A stretch of DNA of 64,000 nucleotides from JAWVYT01 sp964605205 (GCA_964605205.1 CAZSBL010000003.1:1-64000), one strand, 5' to 3'; counted from the stretch's first letter, positions 41,060-51,598 are shown. Program-made: numbers and translations. The notes: generated by a model not told the origin, from the letters alone.

Positions 41060-41316
41060 ACCGCGAAGACGCGGAGCATACGTGGAGTTTTTTCTTTTTG
41101 TCGCGGTGAGGCAGCGCGGCCGGCGGCGGGACAGCATTCCGGCGAGGCCACCTTTCCAGGCGGAGAGAGCCCCCGGCAGCTCATGTGGGTGAAACCGAAC
41201 CCGGCCTCCGTGATGCCAACGCAGAGCTTGCGTCTTCCGCCGCCCAGCCTGCCCTGCCCGGATCCAACTCAAAAGAAGTTCTCCGCGGGTGCTCCGCGCC
41301 TCCATGTCTCCGCGGT
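41060..41316. repeat. Region bounded by inverted CCGCGGAGA-type repeats
   Basis: Left copy 41060-41100 (ACCGCGAAGACGCGGAG, then a T-rich tract TTTTTTCTTTTTG); right copy 41267-41316 is inverted (AAAAGAAGTTCTCCGCGG ... ATGTCTCCGCGGT). The 165 bp between them has no gene. Also present nearby is a direct repeat GTGGGTGAAAC (41001, 41184). The full 40816-41410 interval has no supported gene; an AT-rich spot (TTAAATATAT, 40971-40980) may be a promoter. Confidence 0.5.
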
Positions 41317-41410
41317 AAACGCGGTCAACGATGCCTCCGGAGCCCACGACCCACCCGCAATGTCGAAGAGGCAATACATGGAATCCGCACCGTCGACAGG
41401 GGGATGCAGT

Positions 41411-44400
41411 ATGACTCGCGACGCGACGTACCCCGATCCGACCCGCAACTCCGGCTCCGGCCGCACCCTCGGACTCCTGACGCTGGGCGCCGCGCTCGGT
41501 CTCGGCCTGGCCGCGTGCGAGGAATTCGAGGCCACCACCGACGTAGGGGTGGATCCGACGTTCTCGGTGGAGATCGCGGAGGATACGGTCCGTCTGCCGG
41601 CGGGCGCGGACACCGTGCTCGATGTTTCGGTCACTATCGCCGTGGGCGGCTCGCACCGCGGCGAGCTGCAGAACCCCGAGCTGACGTGGGCCCCGTCGGG
41701 GTACGTGGACGCGGACGGGCGGCTCGACGTCCCGTCGCCGGTGCAGGACCTGAAGCTGGTGGCCGCCCTCGACGACGAGCGGTACACGGCGAGCCCCGAC
41801 AGCGTGATCGTCCGCGCGTGGGCGCTGGTGTCGATCACCAGTGGATCGCCGATCCGGCTCGCGGCCATCGGCGAGACCGCGCAGCTGGACGTGGTGGCCC
41901 GGGACGCCCGGGGCGACACCCACTCCGAGTGGCCGCTCACAGTGACGTGGTCCAGCGCGGACGACGGTGTGGTGACGGTGGATGGCAACGGGGAGATCAC
42001 CGCCCGGACGAACGGCGGCCCCGTGGCGGTCTACGCCGAGTCCGACTTCCACAGGGACTCGGTGATGGTGTCGGTCCGCCAGCGGCTGGCGTGGCTGGGC
42101 GGTCCGGGATCGGTGGACGCGCTGAACGAGCCGGTCACGTTCTTCGCCTACGACGGCGCGGACGAGCCGTATCATCCGGATGACGTCCGGTTCCACAGCA
42201 CCGACCCGTCGGTGATCGAGGTCGACTCTCTCACGGGCGCCGGCGTCACCGTCGGCGAGGGGTCGGTCGACATCCGGGCGGCCACGCCGGAGGACACCTG
42301 CTGGCACACGGTGACGGTGGCGCAGACGGTCACCGCGGTGTGGGTGGACCCGCCCGCCGACACGCTGTACGCCGTGGATGAGACGGCGCAGCTGAGCGCC
42401 GTGCCCCAGGACCGGAACGGGATGGCCGTCGATGCCTCGGTCGGGTGGACCAGCCGGGATGAGCTGATCGACACGGTCGACGATTCCGGCCTAGTCTCGG
42501 CCCGCGGAGCGGGCACCGTGGCGGTGGTTGCCTCGGTCGGCACGGTGTCGGACAGCGCCATGATCTCCGTGCTGCTGCCGGTAGACTCGGTGGCGGTGAC
42601 GCCGTCGTCGCTGACCTTCACGGCCTTCGGTGATACGGCCAGCGCGGAGGCGAGTGCGTTCGACGCCACGGGCTACGAGCGGACCGACGTGGTCATCTCA
42701 TGGGCGAGCGCGGATACGCTGGTGGTGACCGTGGACGAGGCGGGGTTGATGACCGCCACCGGCGACGGGACCACGCAGGTCACCGCCACGGCCGAGGACG
42801 TGTCCGGCACCCTGGACCTAACGGTGAGCCAGGTGGTGGACACCGTCGTCGTCTCCCCGGCGGCGGACACAATCGAGGCGCTGGGCGGCACCGTCCAGCT
42901 CGCGGCGGACCCGCAGGACGCCAACGGATTCACGGTGGCCCCGGCGACGTTGGCGTGGGCGAGCGATGACACGCTCGTGGCCACCGTGGACGGCTCGGGC
43001 GTGGTCACGGGAGTGGCTCCGGGCACCACCCGGATCACCGCCACCGACGGCACCGTGACCGGCAGCGCCGACGTCACGGTGGACCAGCGGGTGGACTCGA
43101 TGGCGGTGTCGCCCGACAGCGTGGGGTTCGACGCGCTGGGCGCTGCGGCGGTCCTCACGGTGGGCGCGTGGGACCCCGGCGGTGCGCCCATCGCCGATCC
43201 GGAGCCGAGCTGGACCAGTTCCGACACGCTGGTCGTGACCGCCGACACCGGCGTGATCACGTCGGTGGGGAACGGCACGGCCACCGTGACGGTCGAGGCC
43301 GATGGCGTCAGCGCCACCGTCAAGGCCACCGTGGAGCAGGTGGTGGTGGGCGTGGACGTGACGCCCGACAGCGCGACCGTCGATGCGCTCGGTGACACCA
43401 CGCGCCTGGCTGGCTCCGCCGTGGACGCCAACGGCTTCCCGGTGGCGGGTCCCGACCTGGCGTGGGAGAGCGCCGACACACTCATCGCCATTGTGGACTC
43501 GGTCGGTCTGGTCACGGCCGTGGCCAACGGGGAGACGGTGGTCCGGGCCACGGGTGGCGCCGGCACCGACAGCGCGGTGGTGACGGTGGCGCAGCGGGTG
43601 GACTCCATCGCCGTGAGCCCCGAACAGATGACCTTCGTGGCCATCGGAGACAGCCAGGAGGCCATCGCCGAGCTGTACGACGCGCTGGGCAGCATAGTGG
43701 TCACGGGCGTCACGCCGGTGTGGAGCATCGCCGACACGCTGGTGGCGACGCTGGACACCACCACGCTGGTCACGGTGATCGCCGCCGGGCCGGGCACCAC
43801 CACGCTGTCCGCCACCGCCGGATCCGTGACCGGCACGGCGGAGGTAACGGTGGCGCAGGTGGCGGACTCCGTCGTCGTCTCGCCTGACACGGTGCGGCTC
43901 AACGCCATCGGGTACACGAGCCCCGTGGCCATCGACGTCTACGACGAGAACAGCAACCTCATCGTGGACCCGCACGTCACGTGGCAGAGCTCGGACACGC
44001 TCATCGCGACGGTCGACAGCGTCGGTGAAGTCACCGCGTCGGCCAACGGAACGGCGGCCATCGTGGCCGTCTCCGACGGCGTGGCCGACACCGCCTGGGC
44101 GGTGGTGGCCCAGGTCCCGGCCGGGGTGGTGGTCGACCCACCCACCCTGACCGTCGACATGGGCGGCACCGGCCAGCTCACCGCCGAGGTGCAGGACTCC
44201 AACGGGGTGGCCATCACCGGCTCCACCTTCATCTGGGCCTCGGCCGACACCCTCATCGCCACGGTGGACGGCTCCGGGCTGGTCACCGGCGTGGACGTGG
44301 GCTCCACCACCGTCACGGCCACCAGCGGCGGCCTGACCGGCCAGGCGGACGTGCAGGTGGCGCTGCCGGGGCTGGTGGACCAGCCGCTGGCGGCGTCGAT

Positions 44401-45450
44401 GAACGGCTGGAACTGTGATCTCAACGGTGCCGGCCAGGCGTACTGCTGGGGCAACAACGGCAGCGGGCAGCTCGGCGACGGCACCAACACGGCGTCGGCG
44501 AGCCCCGTGGCCGTCTCCGGCGGGTTCACCTTCGCGGTGGTCACCACCGGCAGCGACCACGCGTGCGGGCTCACGCCCCAGGGCGAGGCCTACTGCTGGG
44601 GCGGGAACTGGCACGGGCAGCTCGGTGACAACACGTACGACAACCGCTCGTCCCCGACGCCGGTGACCGGCGGCTACACCTTCAAGCAGATCGTCGCGGC
44701 CGGCCGAACCACGTGCGCCCTCGACCTTTCCGGCAGCGCCTACTGCTGGGGCTACAACGGCGAGGGGCAAATCGGCTACGGCGGCGGGGACTGGGACCGC
44801 CCCTACCCGACCGCCGTGGCCGGCGGCTACCAGTTCGAGCGCCTGGACGCCGGGAGCGAACACGTCTGCGGGCTAACCCCGGCCGGCGACCTGTACTGCT
44901 GGGGCCAGGGCGGCAACGGCCAGATCGGGGACGACACGTGGTCGGACCGGTGGGAGCCGTCGCTGGTGAGCGGCGGATACAGCTGGGTCCAGCTCTCGGC
45001 CGGCGGCTACCATACCTGCGCAGTCACCAACACCGGCGCCGGCTACTGCTGGGGCAACGACGACCAGTGGCAGCTCGGCCACCAGAGCGGCGGCCAGGGC
45101 TCGCCCGGGATCGCCGTGAGTGGCGCCCTGACCTACCAGTACATCGAGGCCGGCGGCGACCACACGTGCGGGATCCTGACCGACGGCCAGACGGTGTGCT
45201 GGGGGCAGAACAGCAATGGACGGCTGGGAACCGGCAGCGACGACGGGCAGTTCTCCTCGCCCCAGCTCGTGAACACCGGCGTCGACTTCGCGCACCTGGC
45301 GCTGGGCTGGGACCACACCTGCGGCATGACCGCCACCGGCGAGACGTGGTGCTGGGGCGAGCGCAACTATGGCGCTATCGGTGACGGCGTGGCCGGATCC
45401 TACCGGACGCCCGTTCAGGTATCGACCGGGGTCGCCATCGCGGAGGACGG
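41411..45450 (+). CDS. Large BIG2/RCC1-repeat surface lipoprotein, 5' part
   Basis: 1347 residues up to an assembly gap. Signal peptide with lipobox GLGLAAC (Cys near 36). From about 140 to 985 there are nine or more Ig-like BIG2 repeats of about 85 aa, each with a WxSxDTLVATVD core and a G-x-T-x-VTAT ending (for example SWASADTLVVTVDEAGLM). From about 995 on, RCC1-like blades of about 47 aa appear (AYCWGNNGSGQLGDGTN, HACGLTPQGEAYCWG). It is probably an exported adhesive or scaffolding protein. ATG 41411 precedes the signal. It continues after the gap. Confidence 0.82.
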
Positions 45451-45550
45451 NNNNNNNNNNNNNNNNNNNNNNNNNNNNNNNNNNNNNNNNNNNNNNNNNN
45501 NNNNNNNNNNNNNNNNNNNNNNNNNNNNNNNNNNNNNNNNNNNNNNNNNN
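45451..45550. other. Assembly gap (100 N) inside the BIG2/RCC1 gene
   Basis: 100 N placeholder. Coding continues on the far side in a different apparent phase, explained if the real gap is not 100 bases. It falls among near-identical RCC1 blades. Confidence 0.99.
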
Positions 45551-46068
45551 ACTGCGTGGGCGTCCTGGGCGACGGGGACTGGTGCCAAACGTACACGTCC
45601 CCCAACCTGGTGCAGGGTGGCCTGAACTTCGCCCGGCTGCAGGTGGGCCACCAGCACGTGTGCGGCATCACCACCACCGCCGAAGGCTACTGCTGGGGAG
45701 ACAACCACCGCGGCCAGCTCGGGGACGGCACCCAGAACAACCGGAATACCCCGGTCCGGGCCGGGCTGATCCTCTACTCGGCCATCGACCCGGGCGGCAA
45801 CCACACCTGCGGCACCAAGACCGATGGGACCGGCGTGTGCTGGGGCGGCAACGACCAGGGCGAGCTGGGCACCGGCGGGTGGTCCGACGCCTCCGCGCCG
45901 ACACTCATCAACACGAGCGTCGATTTCGTCGATCTTCGCGGTGCCGGTGACACCAGTTGTGGCGTGACCGCGGCCAACGAGCTGTACTGCTGGGGCAGCC
46001 GTAACGGCGTCTTCGGCGACGGGTGGACCCACTTCGTGACGGAGCCGGTGCAGGTCATCGGGCACTGA
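45551..46068 (+). CDS. BIG2/RCC1 lipoprotein, 3' part
   Basis: About 170 residues of further RCC1 blades: CVG...LGDGDW, HVCGITTTAEGYCWGDNHRG, HTCGTKTDGTGVCWGGN, TSCGVTAANELYCWGS, then the stop. The blades match those before the gap, so both parts are one gene; a separate gene starting at 45556 is unlikely. The repeated Cys pairs (CGxx...YCWG) fit disulfides in an exported propeller. A strong stem-loop follows. Confidence 0.8.
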
Positions 46069-46100
46069 CGCCGTCGGGCGCGACCACGCGGCCCGATTCC

Positions 46101-46132
46101 GAGGCCGGCCGGGCAGTCTCCCGGCCGGCCTC
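46101..46132 (+). terminator. Strong stem-loop after the BIG2/RCC1 gene
   Basis: Perfect 13-bp arms GAGGCCGGCCGGG and CCCGGCCGGCCTC around CAGTCT, 32 bp after the stop. No T-tract. It separates this gene from the TonB receptor. Confidence 0.65.
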
Positions 46133-46294
46133 GGTACATCCTGGTTACCCATCGATGCCGGATCGAATATGGTGGGCCGCCATTCATCCATACGCAGGCG
46201 GCCGGTTCGCGGAACGGACCGGCCTTCTTGCGGTGGACGGGCGGGGGTGGGACACGACCGCCGAACCTTTCTCGATACGCGGAGGCAGAAGCAA

Positions 46295-49200
46295 ATGGAC
46301 TCGAGGCACGTTCGAAAGGTGAGAGGCCCGGTCCGGATGATCACGGGCGCGATGGCAGCGCTCCTGATCACGGCGAGCGGGGCCATGGCGCAGGCGGTGA
46401 CCACGGCCACGATCGTGGGTCATGTGACGGGGAGCGGAGGTGAGCGGCTCGTCAACGCGGAGGTTACCGTCAGCAACGCCGCCACCGGCGTGAGCCGGCA
46501 GGCGCTGACCCAGGCCGATGGCCGCTACGTGGTGACGGGGCTGCGCCCCGGCGGGCCGTACGTGCTGACGGTGTCGCACATCGGCTACGCGCAGGGGGAG
46601 GTCGATGGGATCGAGCTGGCTCTGGGCGACGCCCGGCGCGTGGATCTGCAGCTGCGGACGCAGGCCGTGGAGCTCGACGCGGTCCGGGTGACCACCCGGC
46701 GCCCCGGTGGCAGCGAGACCGGGGGCACGCAGACGGTGGTGACCGAGCGCGAGGTGCGGCAGTCACCCAGCATCAACCGCGAGATCGTGGACGTGGCCCG
46801 CTTCACGCCCCAGGCGTTCGTGGCCAACGAGGACGACGACGGCGCCGCTATCTCCATCGCCGGGCAGAACAACGAGTACAACTCGCTCTACATCGACGGC
46901 GTGGTGAACAACGACGTGTTCGGGCTCTCGGCCCAGGGCACGAACGGCGGCCAGACCGGCGCGTCGCCCATCAGCTTCGACGCGGTGGAGCAGATCCAGA
47001 TCGCACTCTCACCGTACGACGTGACCCAGAGCGGCTTCACGGGCGGCGCCATCAACGCCATCACCCGGAGCGGCACGAACCGGTTCGAGGGATCCTTCTA
47101 TTACCAGCTCCGGAACGAGGCGCTGGCGGGCGAGAGCGTCTGGCTCGGCGAGAACGCCGAGCCGCTCCCCGAGTTCGGGGCCCAGCGCTACGGCTTCCGG
47201 CTCGGCGGCCCGATGGTCGAGAACAAGATCTTCTTCTTCGTGAACGGCGAGCTGTTCCGGAGCGAGACGCCCGCGCCGTTCAACTCCGCGGTCTACGAGG
47301 GCAGCTCGCTGGGCCGGATGGACGAGCTCCGGCAGGCGCTCATCGACGAGGTCGGCTACGACCCGGGTAGCTTCGGCGACAAGGCGTCGTCGCTGGATGA
47401 CAACAAGCTGCTGGTCAAGTTCGACTGGAACATCACCGACAACCACCGGCTCTCGGCCCGGCACAGCTACAGCCACTCGGACAATATCGACGAGTTCGCC
47501 AGCGACGCCGACGACATCAACTTCCGGAACACGGCCGAGGTCTTCCCGAACACCACCAACTCCACGGCGCTGGAGTTGAACAGCGATCTGGGCGGCATGT
47601 CCAACAAGCTGCTGGTGGGACTGACCTTCGTGCGCGATGACCGGGGCTTCGCCGCGGACCCGTTCCCGTATATCAGGATCGATGACGGCGCCGGCGACAT
47701 CCAGCTCGGCTCGGAGCGGTTCAGTACGGGCAACATCCTGAACCAGGATATCCTGAGCGTCACGAACAACCTGACCATGTTCATGGGCGCCCACACCGTC
47801 ACGGTCGGCACCCACAACGAGTTCTACGACATCGGGAACCTTTTCCTGCGGGAGAACTTCGGCTACTACGAGTACAACAGCGTGGACGACTTCCTCCAGT
47901 CGCTGCGGGCCATCAGCGATCCGAGCATCGACCCGGTGGCGCCGCGGAGCTTCAGCCGCGGCTTCTCGCTGGTCGATGACGTCACCGGCGACGAGTCCGA
48001 CGCCATCGGCGCGTTCAAGGCGTATCAGCTCGGCATCTACGTCCAGGACCACTGGGAGGTGAACGACCGTCTCGAGCTGACCGGCGGGATCCGGGTCGAC
48101 CTCCCGAAGATCACCACCGACCCGCGAACGAACGACGAGATCGTCAACACGGTGATGCCCCAGATCGCCCAGGTCCACGACCTCGAGGGCGCCGTGCCTG
48201 GCGCCACACCGGCGGCGGCCCCCTACCTCGCGCCGCGGCTCGGGTTCCGCTTCGACGCCCTCGGCGACGGGAGCGCGCTGCTCCGCGGCGGCGTGGGCGT
48301 CTTCACCGGCCGGGTACCGTTCGTCTATCCGGGCGCCATGTACCTCAACAACGGCGTCACCGCCGGGTACGTCCGGGCCGCCGGCACGCTGCCGAACGGT
48401 GACCCGATCCCCTTCGTAGCCGATGTCGACAACGCCCTCGACGCCGGTGACTTCGGTCGGGACGTGGTCCCCAGCGGTGAGGTGGACCTCTTCGCCGAGA
48501 ACTTCCGCTACCCCCGGGTCTTCCGGACCAGCCTGGGGCTCGACTACGCGCTGCCCGGTGACTTCTTCGCCACCGTCGAGGGGCAGTACACGAAGAACCT
48601 GGACAACATCCTGATCGAGAACGTCAACTTCCGGCCCCAGAACGACAATCTCGACGGGCCGGACAACCGGCCGGTCTACAACTACGGCACGCTGGGCTCG
48701 GGGCTGAATCCGTTCGCCAACGTCATCCAGAGCACGGTGGACCCGGTGCTCAAGGTCACGAACTATAGTGAAGGGTACACCTACGATGTCACGGCGTCGG
48801 TCTCCCGGACCTTCGGGGAGAACACCACGGCGCGGGTAGCGCTGACCTACGGTGACGCCCACTCGGTCAACGACGCCACCTCCGACCAGATCTACAGCGT
48901 CTGGCGGTTCAACGAGAACGTGAACGGGCTGAACAACCTGGACATGGCCCGCTCCGACTTCTCCATCGGGACCCGATTCCTGGCTCAGCTCACGCACCGC
49001 CAGGAGCTCCTGGACAACCTGGCCACCACGGTCAGCGCCGTCTTCACCGGCGAGTCCGGCCGGCCGTACTCCTGGATTATCGGGAACAACTTCACCTTCA
49101 CCGGTGAGGGCAGCGGGACGTCGCCGCTGGCCTACATCCCGAACAGCGCCAGCGAGCTGACCTGGACCGACTACACCTCTGGTGGGACCACGTACACGGC

Positions 49201-49630
49201 CACCGAGCAGCAGGCCGCGTTCGATGCGTTCGTCGACAACAACGAGTACCTCAGCTCCCGGCGCGGCGACTACGCCGAGCGGAACGCCGACCGCGCGCCC
49301 ATGGAATGGGTGATGGACCTGCGTCTGGCGCAGGAGCTCTTCGCCAATATCGGCGGCAACCGCAACACGGTGGAGCTGACCCTCGACATCTTCAACTTCA
49401 CCAACCTGATCAACAGTGACTGGGGCCGCCGCTACAACGCCGGATTCCGCACCATCGACCTCCTGCGGTTCGAGGGCTTCGTCGATGCCGCCAACGGTGA
49501 CCTGACCCCCATCTACACGTTCCGCCGCGATGAGGAGAACATGGACCAGTACTGGGAGGAGCGGGTCCTGGACTTCGGAAATTACGGCTCGCGCTGGCTC
49601 ATGCAGTTCGGCGCCCGCTACAGCTTCTGA
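46295..49630 (+). CDS. TonB-dependent outer-membrane receptor with carboxypeptidase-type N-domain
   Basis: 1111-aa outer-membrane protein. Signal peptide (MITGAMAALLITASGAMAQ), then a CarboxypepD-regulatory beta-sandwich (about 35-115, TIVGHVTGSGGERLVNAEV), a plug domain (about 120-260, SLYIDGVVNNDVFG, FTGGAINAITRSG), and a large 22-strand barrel ending in RWLMQFGARYSF. This is the Oar/SusC-like form common in Bacteroidota, Gemmatimonadota and Acidobacteriota. ATG 46295 follows GGAGG (46281-46285). The leader contains a hairpin GGCCGG...CCGGCC (about 46200-46224). Substrate unknown; no SusD-like partner is next to it. Confidence 0.9.
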   Translation: MDSRHVRKVRGPVRMITGAMAALLITASGAMAQAVTTATIVGHVTGSGGERLVNAEVTVSNAATGVSRQALTQADGRYVVTGLRPGGPYVLTVSHIGYAQGEVDGIELALGDARRVDLQLRTQAVELDAVRVTTRRPGGSETGGTQTVVTEREVRQSPSINREIVDVARFTPQAFVANEDDDGAAISIAGQNNEYNSLYIDGVVNNDVFGLSAQGTNGGQTGASPISFDAVEQIQIALSPYDVTQSGFTGGAINAITRSGTNRFEGSFYYQLRNEALAGESVWLGENAEPLPEFGAQRYGFRLGGPMVENKIFFFVNGELFRSETPAPFNSAVYEGSSLGRMDELRQALIDEVGYDPGSFGDKASSLDDNKLLVKFDWNITDNHRLSARHSYSHSDNIDEFASDADDINFRNTAEVFPNTTNSTALELNSDLGGMSNKLLVGLTFVRDDRGFAADPFPYIRIDDGAGDIQLGSERFSTGNILNQDILSVTNNLTMFMGAHTVTVGTHNEFYDIGNLFLRENFGYYEYNSVDDFLQSLRAISDPSIDPVAPRSFSRGFSLVDDVTGDESDAIGAFKAYQLGIYVQDHWEVNDRLELTGGIRVDLPKITTDPRTNDEIVNTVMPQIAQVHDLEGAVPGATPAAAPYLAPRLGFRFDALGDGSALLRGGVGVFTGRVPFVYPGAMYLNNGVTAGYVRAAGTLPNGDPIPFVADVDNALDAGDFGRDVVPSGEVDLFAENFRYPRVFRTSLGLDYALPGDFFATVEGQYTKNLDNILIENVNFRPQNDNLDGPDNRPVYNYGTLGSGLNPFANVIQSTVDPVLKVTNYSEGYTYDVTASVSRTFGENTTARVALTYGDAHSVNDATSDQIYSVWRFNENVNGLNNLDMARSDFSIGTRFLAQLTHRQELLDNLATTVSAVFTGESGRPYSWIIGNNFTFTGEGSGTSPLAYIPNSASELTWTDYTSGGTTYTATEQQAAFDAFVDNNEYLSSRRGDYAERNADRAPMEWVMDLRLAQELFANIGGNRNTVELTLDIFNFTNLINSDWGRRYNAGFRTIDLLRFEGFVDAANGDLTPIYTFRRDEENMDQYWEERVLDFGNYGSRWLMQFGARYSF

Positions 49631-49740
49631 CCATTACCCGTGACGGTCGGCGACCCGGGGCCTCCTACCGGTCCCCGGGCGCCGGCTGCCACCCGGCCTG
49701 AATCCTGGCGTCCGCGGGCAGGGCGGGCGTCCAGCGGAAC

Positions 49741-49770
49741 GAAGCCGTCTCCCACCCGGGAGGCGGCTTC
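49741..49770 (+). terminator. Terminator after the TonB receptor
   Basis: GAAGCCGTCTCC (49741-49752) pairs with GGAGGCGGCTTC (49759-49770), with one G-U pair, followed by GCCGCTTTGT. An earlier stem (CCCGGGG/CCCCGGG, 49654-49679) lies closer to the stop. Confidence 0.6.
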
Positions 49771-49825
49771 GCCGCTTTGTCACGCCCGGAGCTGAGACCC
49801 CGATCGAGTGCCGAATGGACCGGGC

Positions 49826-50329
49826 CTACTCCCGCTCGTACGTCCCCGTCACTCGCGCCTGGTCGAGGATCTTCCCCTCCATGGCCGCATCGAGGGCGCC
49901 TCTGTCGGCGCCGGGATCCAGCTCCAGCGCCTCGCCGAGCGCGTAGACCGTGAACCGGTGGTGGTGCGTGCCGTGCCCCGGCGGCGGCATGGGGTGCCCG
50001 TAGCTGATCTCGTCAAAGTCGTTCATCCCCTGCCGGGCGCCGCCCAGGGCCTGGACCGTCTCATCGGTCGGCACGTCCTCCCGGATCGCCGTCCGATCCC
50101 CGGGGATATTCCAGATCAGCCAGTGGACCCAGGTCTTGTCGGGCGCGTCGGGGTCGTCGCAGATGAGCGCCAGCGCCTCGGTCCCATCGGGGACGTCTTC
50201 GAGGGCCAGCGGCGGGGACAGCTCGGCGCCCTCCCGGCTGTACTGGCGCGGGATCGGCGTTATGACGTGATGATGAGGTTGCAGGAGGTATGCCGCCCGG
50301 AGCCCCGATATGCGTGCGGCCCCTGACAC
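49826..50329 (-). CDS. YbhB/YbcL-type PEBP (Raf kinase inhibitor-like) protein
   Basis: 167-aa PEBP-fold protein. Family hallmarks: DDPDAPDKTWVHWLIWNIP, then GTHHHRFTVYAL and a C-terminal AAMEGKILDQARVTGTYER. The N-terminus is unusual: the motif that normally reads GxxIP-x-KY is TPIPRQYSREG and is preceded by a His/Leu stretch. GTG 50329 has no ribosome site, so the true start may be further in. It probably binds anionic ligands; role unknown. It lies 33 bp after the PAP2 gene on the same strand. Confidence 0.8.
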   Translation of the reverse strand: MSGAARISGLRAAYLLQPHHHVITPIPRQYSREGAELSPPLALEDVPDGTEALALICDDPDAPDKTWVHWLIWNIPGDRTAIREDVPTDETVQALGGARQGMNDFDEISYGHPMPPPGHGTHHHRFTVYALGEALELDPGADRGALDAAMEGKILDQARVTGTYERE

Positions 50330-50362
50330 CGGGTGGGGCGGTCCGGCGCGGAGGCCAGCGCC

Positions 50363-51301
50363 CTACCGGAGCGGGATCCGCACCCCAAGCGAGACGCCGG
50401 CACTGCCGCCACCGACGAACGGTGCCGAGCTGCCGGTGAGCTCGTGCCCTCGCCGGACCACGGTCCGGCCCACCACGGTCCCGATGGCCGCGGCGGCCAG
50501 GACATCCGTCAGGAAGTGGGCGTCGTGGTAGATCCGGGCGCCGCCCACGCTCGCGGCGATCCCGTACGCCAGCACGTCCACCACCCACGACTCCGACTCG
50601 GCCGCAAACACCGAGGCCAGCGCGAAGGCCTGGGTGGTGTGACCGGACGGGAACGACTTGTCGCCGCCGAATGGATCGAAGGCGTACGCCCCCAGGTCCT
50701 GCCGGGGCCGGGCCCGGCCGAACGCCAGCTTGAGCGTGGGCGTCACGATCCCGCCCGCCACCACGCTCGCCGCCGCGGCCTCCACCGCCGTCCGCTGCAG
50801 CGCCGGCCCATCGAACGCGGCCCCGCCCAGGTACATGGCGATCACCAGAGGGATCGAGTACTCCTGGCCGAACGGCTCGAGGGCGCCGAACCACGCGTCG
50901 CCGACCGGGCCCCGATTCGACTGGGCGTACGCGGCGAGATCGTCATCCACCGTGGAGACGACGGCGAGCACGCCGAGTGCGCCGGGGATCGTCAGCCACT
51001 GCGCCAGGCTCCACCGGGCCGGCGCCGTGAGGCCGTGGCCCACCAGCCGGGCTCCCAGCTCCACGTCGTCGCCGAAGGACCGGGCGCCGTCCGACGGCAC
51101 TTCCTGCGCCGCCGCCGGGGCCGGGCCCACCGCCGCCAGGGTCGGGCCCACCGCCGCCAGGGGGACGAACAGCAGCACGAGCGCCAGCGCGGCCGCCTGG
51201 ATCGAGCCGGCCAGCGCGCCGGCCCGGCCGCACGCACGACGCGGGTGTCTCGACCGGTGTCTCGACCGGTCTCTCAACGGGTGTCTCAACGGCTGTCTCA
51301 T
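50363..51301 (-). CDS. PAP2-family phosphatase
   Basis: 312-aa membrane-associated phosphatase. Catalytic motifs are all present: KLAFGRARP, SFPSGHTT, and RIYHDAHFLTDV. An N-terminal signal-like helix (about 33-55) follows an Arg/His-rich repeat (RSRH) encoded by a 12-bp minisatellite; a downstream start would remove it. Probably acts on lipid phosphates at the periplasmic face. The upstream region has two near-identical palindromes. Confidence 0.82.
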   Translation of the reverse strand: MRQPLRHPLRDRSRHRSRHPRRACGRAGALAGSIQAAALALVLLFVPLAAVGPTLAAVGPAPAAAQEVPSDGARSFGDDVELGARLVGHGLTAPARWSLAQWLTIPGALGVLAVVSTVDDDLAAYAQSNRGPVGDAWFGALEPFGQEYSIPLVIAMYLGGAAFDGPALQRTAVEAAAASVVAGGIVTPTLKLAFGRARPRQDLGAYAFDPFGGDKSFPSGHTTQAFALASVFAAESESWVVDVLAYGIAASVGGARIYHDAHFLTDVLAAAAIGTVVGRTVVRRGHELTGSSAPFVGGGSAGVSLGVRIPLR

Positions 51302-51303
51302 GG
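51244..51303. repeat. 12-bp tandem repeat at the PAP2 gene start
   Basis: Five copies of GTGTCTCGACCG-like units with drift toward GTGTCTCAACGG. On the coding strand they give RSRH-type tetrapeptides. Confidence 0.75.
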
Positions 51304-51373
51304 GGCCGGAACCTCGTAGCCCGACGGCGCCAGCGCAACGGGACGGTGCGGGCAGCCCCCTTCGGGCCGGAAA

Positions 51374-51397
51374 GTAGATCGATCGTGAACGATCTAC
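51374..51397. promoter_or_regulatory. Palindrome 1 of a twin operator-like pair
   Basis: GTAGATCG-ATCGTGAA-CGATCTAC. Its 22-bp core TAGATCGATCGTGAACGATC(TA) differs by one base from the core of the second palindrome, 83 bp away. It lies 73 bp before the PAP2 start. Confidence 0.5.
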
Positions 51398-51453
51398 CTT
51401 GCCAACTGATGCGCTATATAGCTGACACGAAAGGACTTAGCACAAGAACCCGT

Positions 51454-51483
51454 GAGATAGATCGATCGTGATCGATCTATCTC
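51454..51483. promoter_or_regulatory. Palindrome 2 of a twin operator-like pair
   Basis: Perfect 14-bp arms GAGATAGATCGATC and GATCGATCTATCTC around GT. Between the pair is a TATATA (about 51415-51420, within GCTATATAGC) that could be the -10 of the PAP2 gene. Confidence 0.5.
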
Positions 51484-51598
51484 GCACCGACGAAGGTGCG
51501 AGAAGCGCCGGTGTCCCCCGATCGGGATCGGGCGGGACCCGGGTCTCCGGCTGCCCGGAGCCCCGGAGCCCCGGAGCGATCCGGCGCCCCGACGCCGC

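Noticed and set aside
42818..44863. 681-aa minus-strand frame in the BIG2 region
   Set aside because: Antisense of a repeat-rich gene; the repeats keep the opposite frame open too.
45556..46068. Independent gene after the second gap
   Set aside because: Its RCC1 blades continue those before the gap; the frame change comes from the placeholder gap length.
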